Assembly: GCF_014873955.1 (NCBI RefSeq)
Contig: NZ_JADBED010000001.1
Location: 2,542,001 to 2,606,000, forward strand
DNA length: 64,000 nucleotides
Source: Nesterenkonia lutea
GTDB lineage: Bacteria; Actinomycetota; Actinomycetes; Actinomycetales; Micrococcaceae
Direction: 5' to 3'
Each line of letters starts with the position of its first letter. Position 1 is the stretch's first letter. The notes beneath the pieces are model-generated. The model worked only from the letters and a program-made list of their open reading frames with translations, did not search any database and was not told the origin of the DNA. Below, piece by piece: positions 62,220-64,000 of this stretch. A program made the translations under genes and the position numbers.

Positions 62220-64000
62220 TCAGTCCAGGCTGATCTCGGTCAGTTCTGCACTGAAGGGAAGATCGGCCTGATCCGGCGAATCCTGGGTGGGCAGCTCGGT
62301 GATGTTGATGATCACATAGGCGGCATCGGTCTCGCCGTCGAGCTCCACAGTGGTCTCGTTCCAGTTGAGGGTGCCCGTTCCGACCTGCTCGGCGCCCTCG
62401 AGACTGGCCGTGTCATTGGTCAGGACCTCGAAGCTGCCGCCCGAGGCACCGTCCGCCTGGTTGATCGTGACGCTGGAGACCTCGGCGGGCTCCTCCAGCT
62501 CCGCGACGAGGGCCACGCTGGAGCTGAATCCGCCGAAGTCCGCCGTGGCGAAGGACAGCGTCACCCAGGAGCTGGAGGTGTCGCCGTCGTAGAGGTTGGG
62601 CAGCTGGGGATCGCGGTCCGCGATGAGCTCCGGAGAGTCGGGCACGACCCTGCTGACCTCGGCGATGGCGGGCTCTGGACCGGCGTCCTCGGCGGGTGAG
62701 GATTCCTCGCTGGGCTCCTCCTCCTCGGACTCGGCCGGCTCCTCAGCGGGCTCGTCCTGCTGTGCGTCCTGCTGCTCGGAGTCCTCGGGGGCGGAGGCAT
62801 CCTCGACCTCGCCTCCGCGCAGGCTGAGGAACATGATGACCGCAGCCACCACCAGCACGGCAGCGAGGGCCACGGCGAGGACCCAGCGGCGGGGGCCGGG
62901 CTTCTCATCCCGGAACTCAGCGTCTGCGTCTTCCTCTTCGAAGTGCGTCTGGCCCGGCGCGGCACGGTCCGCGTCGACGGCCGGCGGAGAGTCTCGAGCG
63001 GGGGCCGGCTGTGCGTCCTGCGGCCCTGGCGCTGAGCTCGGTGCCTGCAGGGCTGCTTCCTCCTCGATGCTCGGGACGGGACGGATCAGTCCGGTGAAGG
63101 ACAGGGCGTCCCTGAGTCGAGCCGGTGCGCCTGGCGGCGGGGTGGCTCCGGCGCCAGGGGAGGGCAGGACGGGGGGCAGGTCGTAGTCGTCCACCGGTCC
63201 ATCCGGAGGATTGTCCACGACCTCCTCACCGTCGGCCAGCCGGGCCTCATCGTCATGACTGTCACGATGTTCGCTGCTGTCCTCGACCTCGCTGCCCTCG
63301 GCTTGCGAGTCACTGGCCTCGGCGGGGCCGGTGCCCAGGGGCGCATCATCCGCGGCGCGGCGTGCACCTGCAGCGGCACCGGTGGCGATTCCTGCACCAG
63401 CGGTCCGCGTGGATGCCGCACCTGCAGCGCCCGTTCCGCCGGTGCTGCGCCCGTCAGCCTCGGCGTCGAGGAGCGCAGAGAAGTCCTCTTCGGTGTCACC
63501 CGCGGGATCGGCTGAACGCACCTCCATGTCGCTGCGCAGGAAGGACGCTGCCCCGGCGCGGGCCTGTTCTTCCTGCTCGGCGGCCATGGCGAGCGCGGCG
63601 GCGTCGTTCTCGGAGTTCAGGCGGCGGTTCAGCGAGTCGGAGACCTTGTCGAGAAAAGCCGGTCGGCGGCGGCGGAAGCGGCGCGCGGGGTCCTCCGGGC
63701 GTTCAGCCTCCCCATGCAGGGCAGCGTAGTACTCGTCGTCGTCGTCATAGGTCTCCGGCTCCATCACGCGGGACTGGCCGAAGAGCTCGGAGCCGAGGGA
63801 GTCGGTGAAGAAGGGCTCCACGTACGGGGCGGAGTCGGGGACCACGAGGTCGAGAAGGTGGTTGGGGTCCACCAGGGAGGAGATCAGATAGGTCCGCTCC
63901 TCGGCGAGTCCGAGGTCGAGGACCTGGACGTCGGAGTCCCGGGCACCGATGGCGAGCTCCCGTGCGGAGGTTGCGACCTGCTTGGCGTTGGACCGGGAGG
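62220..64000 (-). CDS. Large acidic membrane protein with extracellular discoidin-like domain, 5' end cut by window
   Basis: At least 590 residues; the frame is open to the window edge, so the listed GTG at 63872 is internal. The N-terminal part (NAKQVATSARELAIGA..., VLDLGLAEERTYLISSLVD) may be the end of a kinase-like domain. A disordered acidic/Pro region of about 250 residues follows, then one membrane helix (RRWVLAVALAAVLVVAAVIMFL), an acidic stalk and a C-terminal domain of about 140 residues resembling a discoidin/F5-8 beta-sandwich (NLYDGDTSSSWVTLSF, VSSVTINQ). Beside trxB in actinobacteria one finds MviN/MurJ with a pseudokinase and such a domain (Rv3910 type); this is probably the detached C-terminal part. 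Family assignment is inference. Confidence 0.7.
   Translation of the reverse strand, partial: SRSNAKQVATSARELAIGARDSDVQVLDLGLAEERTYLISSLVDPNHLLDLVVPDSAPYVEPFFTDSLGSELFGQSRVMEPETYDDDDEYYAALHGEAERPEDPARRFRRRRPAFLDKVSDSLNRRLNSENDAAALAMAAEQEEQARAGAASFLRSDMEVRSADPAGDTEEDFSALLDAEADGRSTGGTGAAGAASTRTAGAGIATGAAAGARRAADDAPLGTGPAEASDSQAEGSEVEDSSEHRDSHDDEARLADGEEVVDNPPDGPVDDYDLPPVLPSPGAGATPPPGAPARLRDALSFTGLIRPVPSIEEEAALQAPSSAPGPQDAQPAPARDSPPAVDADRAAPGQTHFEEEDADAEFRDEKPGPRRWVLAVALAAVLVVAAVIMFLSLRGGEVEDASAPEDSEQQDAQQDEPAEEPAESEEEEPSEESSPAEDAGPEPAIAEVSRVVPDSPELIADRDPQLPNLYDGDTSSSWVTLSFATADFGGFSSSVALVAELEEPAEVSSVTINQADGASGGSFEVLTNDTASLEGAEQVGTGTLNWNETTVELDGETDAAYVIINITELPTQDSPDQADLPFSAELTEISLD

Overview
The window is about 64 kb of GC-rich chromosome from an actinobacterium. 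It is probably from Micrococcales, family Micrococcaceae, with Nesterenkonia-like relatives the likeliest. Supporting signs are heavy GTG start usage, strongly acidic proteins, the DLW-39 and DUF3566 genes beside gyrA, and the gene order trxBA-parBA-rsmG-jag-yidC-yidD-rnpA-rpmH / dnaA-dnaN-recF-dciA-gyrB-gyrA around oriC. The genus is inference; no rRNA gene is present. No insertion sequence, prophage or CRISPR array was seen.

Layout. 1-2.2 kb: end of a sugar or polyol catabolic operon (Gfo/Idh/MocA dehydrogenase and TIM-barrel isomerase). 2.3-3.8 kb: a cell-wall-anchored DUF3494 (ice-binding-like) protein with a Pro/Thr-rich stalk and LPXTG anchor. 4.1-11.8 kb: a complete monoderm Tad/Flp type IVb pilus operon read leftward, with the flp pilin first. 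12.1-13.5 kb: a TetR regulator and a YceI protein. 13.6-19.5 kb: a beta-glucoside/cellobiose-type operon (binding protein, two permeases, GH1 glucosidase, LacI regulator) with a palindromic operator at its promoter. 19.7-32 kb: a tightly overlapping cell-division and cell-wall operon, fhaA-fhaB-pstP-rodA-pbpA-pknA-pknB, followed without a real gap by murT-gatD. 32-36.7 kb: crgA, class E sortase, a small membrane protein, pabA/trpG, a membrane protein of unknown function, ppiA and a rhomboid protein.

36.7-36.85 kb is a gene-free stretch with a cluster of five DnaA boxes. It is followed by two CNNM/CBS proteins, tRNA-Ala, the 37-aa DLW-39 gene, tRNA-Ile, a DUF3566 gene, gyrA, gyrB, dciA, recF and dnaN. 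The main oriC lies between dnaN and dnaA (about 49.03-49.44 kb). A two-gene ABC exporter (51.2-53.8 kb) sits between dnaA and rpmH, which are normally neighbours. From rpmH the genes run rightward to parA and parB, which carry seven parS sites. trxA and trxB are convergent to parB and have a textbook SigR-type disulfide-stress promoter. The right edge cuts a membrane protein with a long acidic cytoplasmic part and an extracellular discoidin-like domain.

How it fits together. Most of the window is the conserved origin-proximal core: replication start, segregation, Ser/Thr-kinase control of peptidoglycan synthesis, and membrane protein insertion. The left third is accessory surface and nutrient equipment. 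The points most worth a second look are the insert of about 70 residues in the PknB kinase domain, the second DnaA-box cluster 12 kb from oriC, the murT-gatD pair joined to the PASTA-kinase operon with a MurT lacking its zinc-ribbon cysteines, the exporter splitting dnaA from rpmH, the SigR promoter of trxBA overlapping a perfect inverted repeat, and the rhomboid gene whose zinc-binding N-terminus lies before any standard start codon. I found no system I could call wholly new.
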